Shown here in pieces: positions 7,167 to 8,992 of a stretch of 8,992 bases of DNA (position 1 is the stretch's first letter; each line of letters opens with the position of its first letter). The notes below the pieces were generated by a model that was not told the DNA's origin, searched no databases, and saw only the letters and a program-made list of their open reading frames with translations. Source of the DNA: Bdellovibrionales bacterium (lineage in GTDB: Bacteria; Bdellovibrionota; UBA1018; CAIPTA01). The stretch covers positions 1-8,992 of the forward strand of contig JAKFYM010000126.1 in the NCBI GenBank assembly GCA_021730855.1. The letters are read 5' to 3'. Made by a program: the position numbers and the translations under genes.

Positions 7167-7200
7167 TGGTTCCGGTCCTAGCGACCGGAACCAAACTTAT
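7167..7200 (+). terminator. Perfect hairpin between the flagellin genes, possible terminator
   Basis: GGTTCCGGTC (7168-7177) and GACCGGAACC (7183-7192) pair perfectly around CTAGC; T7167-A7193 extends the stem to 11 bp. The following AACTTATTT is only partly T-rich, so termination may be incomplete. It lies 104 bp after the first flagellin stop. Alternatives are an mRNA-stabilising 3' hairpin or an operator. Confidence 0.5.
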
Positions 7201-7232
7201 TTGGGCGAAAGAAAAACTGATAAAAAACATCA

Positions 7233-7247
7233 ACAGCAGGATGCTGT
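7233..7247 (+). promoter_or_regulatory. Leader hairpin with GGA loop before flagellin 2
   Basis: ACAGCA (7233-7238) pairs with TGCTGT (7242-7247), leaving GGA alone in the loop. A loop-exposed GGA is the preferred CsrA/RsmE binding form, and further GGA triplets follow at 7278-7283 and 7299-7305 near the start codon. Binding is inferred from the known control of flagellin mRNA in other bacteria. Confidence 0.4.
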
Positions 7248-7277
7248 GCTTTTCTACAAAGAGAAGAGCGGTCTCAC

Positions 7278-7308
7278 GGAGGATGTCAAGATGACCATGG
7301 AAGGATAA
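7278..7308 (+). CDS. Possible five-codon leader ORF before flagellin 2
   Basis: GGAGG (7278-7282) is followed 8 nt later by ATG at 7291, which opens MTMEG and stops with TAA at 7306-7308, 2 nt before the flagellin ATG at 7311. The ORF itself is 7291-7308; the listed span includes its ribosome site. The spacing is as good as that of the real flagellin 1 start, so ribosomes could translate it and reinitiate on flagellin. Being so short, it may equally be a chance ATG. Confidence 0.3.
7299..7305 (+). promoter_or_regulatory. Shine-Dalgarno of flagellin 2
   Basis: GGAAGGA lies 5 nt before the ATG at 7311. The start is fixed by the conserved MGLRI.TN N-terminus. The site overlaps the end of the possible leader ORF. 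Confidence 0.6.
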
Positions 7309-7310
7309 AT

Positions 7311-8141
7311 ATGGGTCTTCGAATTAGTACAAACGTGGCTGCCATCAACGCCCGAAGGATGTTGACGGCCAGCACTGAAAATACAGCAAAGTCGCTTGAG
7401 CGCTTGTCTAGCGGTAGCCGGATCAACAAAGCCGGGGACGACGCCGCCGGTCTAGCAATCAGCGAAAACTTGAAAGCACAAATCCGTGGCTTGCGCCAAG
7501 CAAAACGCAACGCCTCTGATGGTATCTCTCTCGTGCAAGTGACAGAGGGTGGACTCAACGAGATTTCCAATATTCTCGTTCGTCTCCGCGAACTCTCTGT
7601 GCAAGCCGCTTCAGATACGATTGGTGATACGGAACGCGCTTTCACAGACCGCGAATTTCAATCCCTAAAGAATGAAATTCAGCGGATCTCCGAGTCCACC
7701 AACTTCAACGGCATTCCGCTCCTGAGCGGTCGCGAGCTACCGATCGACATCCAAGTGGGTATCTACAACACTGGAAACGATCGCTTGAGCTACGACACCC
7801 AGTTCGCGGATTCCCGGATCGAAGCCTTGGGCATCACCGATGACCAGGTCTCCACGAAGTTGGGCGCACAACTGTCTCTTGGCAAGCTGGACTCCAGCTT
7901 GAAGAGGGTGAACGAAGTACGTTCGACTTTGGGTGCCATGCAGAACCGCTTGGCTTCTACGGTGAACAACTTGTCCATCTACGACGAGAACTTGTCGGCC
8001 GCTAACTCCCGTATTCGTGACGTAGACGTCGCGGAAGAGAGCTCCGAACTAGTGAAACAGAACATCCTGCAACAAGCTGGTGTGTCTGTCTTGTCGCAGG
8101 CCAATAGCTCGCAGCAACAAGCGCTGAAGTTACTGGCTTAG
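7311..8141 (+). CDS. fliC: Flagellin (filament protein), paralogue 2
   Basis: This second filament subunit has 276 residues and the same D0/D1-only build as its neighbour. The N-terminal conserved block (1-140) includes MGLRISTN, RLSSGSRIN, DDAAGLAIS and RLRELSVQAA; the C-terminal block (about 185-276) includes GAMQNRL, ENLSAANSRIRD, VAEES and KQNILQQAG. The central part (about 141-185) differs from paralogue 1 in sequence but keeps IDIQVG at 145-150. Silent sites differ throughout the conserved parts, so the duplication is old rather than recent. Base composition looks somewhat less GC-rich than in paralogue 1, with many AAC, GGT and CGT codons, which would fit a highly expressed gene; this was judged by eye. 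It has its own long leader and a strong terminator directly after, so it is probably expressed as a single-gene message or with some readthrough from paralogue 1. Products probably share one filament. Confidence 0.96.
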   Translation: MGLRISTNVAAINARRMLTASTENTAKSLERLSSGSRINKAGDDAAGLAISENLKAQIRGLRQAKRNASDGISLVQVTEGGLNEISNILVRLRELSVQAASDTIGDTERAFTDREFQSLKNEIQRISESTNFNGIPLLSGRELPIDIQVGIYNTGNDRLSYDTQFADSRIEALGITDDQVSTKLGAQLSLGKLDSSLKRVNEVRSTLGAMQNRLASTVNNLSIYDENLSAANSRIRDVDVAEESSELVKQNILQQAGVSVLSQANSSQQQALKLLA

Positions 8142-8161
8142 TTCGCTAAAAGAGATAAGCT

Positions 8162-8203
8162 AAAAGGGGTGGAAGCAATTCCGCCCCTTTTTTTTATTTT
8201 TTT
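8162..8203 (+). terminator. Strong intrinsic terminator after flagellin 2
   Basis: AAAGGGGTGGAA (8163-8174) pairs with TTCCGCCCCTTT (8179-8190) through one T.G pair, closed by a GCAA tetraloop, and A8162-T8191 adds a further pair. Eight T (8188-8195), then A and seven more T, complete a textbook rho-independent terminator. It starts 20 bp after the flagellin stop and its T-tract ends at the next gene's start codon. Confidence 0.93.
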
Positions 8204-8992
8204 ATGACAGTACGAAAACCAAAAGTCGTGATCATCGGCCTCAGCGGTTTCCTTGGATACCAGCTCGGCCTGCGCCTCAGCGAAAAATTTTTGATCTCTG
8301 GCGTCACTTTCAGCAATGATGTTTTTTTGCCGAACGCCCAAGTTTTCCCCGTAAGTTTAAAAAACGCCGAAGTGCTAGAAGCCATCGTGCGCATGCAATC
8401 CCCAGATTTCGTGATCAACGCCATGGGGGTGCATGATCGCCAAATCCTGGAAGAATTTCCCAAGCTAGGCGAGAGCCTGAACCTCTTGCTTCCTGTCTCC
8501 CTTGCTTCCGCCACCAATAAGCTGCGAGCCCAATTCATTCAGCTCAGCTGCGCGGAGGTATACGATGGCTCTGACGGAAATTATAAGGAAGAAGACAACG
8601 ACTTCACCCTGCACGATACCCTAGGCAAACAAAAGCTCACGGCCGAAAGCTATATTCGCGCCCAAACTCTCGAAAGCACCATCCTGCGACTGGGCCGCGT
8701 GGCGGGTATGGGCAGCCCACACCGCCCTAGCTCTTTCGACAAAGTGCGAAGAGCGGCGGCCAACAAACAGGCCTTTGAGGCCTCGAAAAATAAAATCCAT
8801 AGCTATCTCTCAGCTGCCTCTTGCGCAAAGGCCGTAGAGGAAGTGATGTTAGGAGAGTTTCCGGGAAAACATCGTTTATTTAATGTGGGTGGCCCGGCAA
8901 TGAGCGAGCATGCCTTTGTTTCGGGCTGGTATAAACTGATGGACCTCGAGCCCAAGCTCGTGAAGGCGCGCGCGGAGGATGCCAAGCGGCAC
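8204..8992 (+). CDS. RmlD-like NAD(P)-dependent dehydrogenase/epimerase-fold protein (3' end outside window)
   Basis: This is an extended-SDR protein of the dTDP-4-dehydrorhamnose reductase (RmlD) type. The 263 visible codons are open to the window end. After a short lead comes the Rossmann nucleotide loop GLSGFLG (12-18), then FVINAMG (69-75), the strand FIQLSCAEVYDG (111-122) matching the RmlD STDYVFDG motif, and LGKQKLTAE (140-148) matching YGKSKL.GE. The catalytic residues are altered: Tyr is Leu140 and Thr is Cys116, with only Lys144 kept. LRLGRVAG (161-168) and FNVGG (226-230) are also usual family landmarks. The protein may have lost reductase activity or act as a regulatory subunit, as the RmlD-like MAT2B does. 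The first in-frame ATG directly follows the flagellin terminator and has no Shine-Dalgarno; an in-frame stop at 8156 excludes a longer form. Sugar-nucleotide metabolism cannot be assigned from this context. Confidence 0.8.
   Translation, partial: MTVRKPKVVIIGLSGFLGYQLGLRLSEKFLISGVTFSNDVFLPNAQVFPVSLKNAEVLEAIVRMQSPDFVINAMGVHDRQILEEFPKLGESLNLLLPVSLASATNKLRAQFIQLSCAEVYDGSDGNYKEEDNDFTLHDTLGKQKLTAESYIRAQTLESTILRLGRVAGMGSPHRPSSFDKVRRAAANKQAFEASKNKIHSYLSAASCAKAVEEVMLGEFPGKHRLFNVGGPAMSEHAFVSGWYKLMDLEPKLVKARAEDAKRH

Noticed and set aside
7197..7223. Sigma-28-like element (ACTGATAA at 7216-7223) for flagellin 2
   Set aside because: The -10-like part matches 6 of 8 positions, but no acceptable -35 is found at the right distance, so it is not listed as a promoter.
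7006..7233. 75-codon minus-strand ORF across the gap between the flagellins
   Set aside because: It has no Shine-Dalgarno, crosses the perfect hairpin and overlaps the flagellin 1 3' end; the N-terminus is hydrophobic only over a few residues, and nothing supports coding.
7064..7310. Sigma-54 promoter for flagellin 2
   Set aside because: No GG-N10-GC pair with TGGCAC/TTGCA-like surroundings was found in the gap.

Overview
The window is compact, moderately GC-rich bacterial DNA with short gaps, ATGA start/stop overlaps and both strands used. It carries a truncated ribonuclease R gene, a UbiB/ABC1-family kinase gene, an exported peptidylarginine-deiminase-type enzyme with a small exported partner, an Eis-like GNAT acetyltransferase, two tandem flagellin genes and the start of an RmlD-like dehydrogenase gene. 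The short flagellins (276 and 281 residues, starting MGLRI.TN) and the tandem flagellin genes suggest a flagellated Gram-negative of the Bdellovibrio-like or former deltaproteobacterial type. That assignment is inference from protein style, since no marker gene is present.

Layout. Bases 1-2881 (+): the 3' two-thirds or less of an RNase R gene overlaps by ATGA with a full UbiB-family gene, so the two are probably one transcript. Bases 2849-6067 (-): an Eis-like acetyltransferase gene, then 40 bp later a secreted PAD-type deiminase gene, then an overlapping (ATGA) gene for a 152-residue exported protein whose 3' end runs 33 bp into the ubiB-like gene. Bases 6068-6217: divergent control region. 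Bases 6218-8141 (+): two diverged flagellin genes 247 bp apart. The gap between them holds a perfect inverted repeat, a second hairpin presenting GGA in its loop, and a five-codon leader ORF. A very clear intrinsic terminator closes the flagellin block. Bases 8204-8992 (+): an NAD(P)-dependent RmlD-like reductase/epimerase-fold gene, cut by the window end, whose start codon sits directly on the terminator's T-tract.

How the genes fit together. RNase R and the UbiB-like kinase are housekeeping functions (RNA turnover; membrane quinone or lipid homeostasis). The minus-strand cluster is the accessory part: it pairs two potential protein- or small-molecule-modifying enzymes (an exported arginine deiminase and an acetyltransferase) with an unknown secreted protein. 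The flagellin pair shows several leader features that fit post-transcriptional control, possibly of the CsrA/FliW type known for flagellin genes in other bacteria. No tRNA, rRNA, CRISPR array, insertion sequence or phage feature was seen, and no gene-free stretch exceeds 300 bases.
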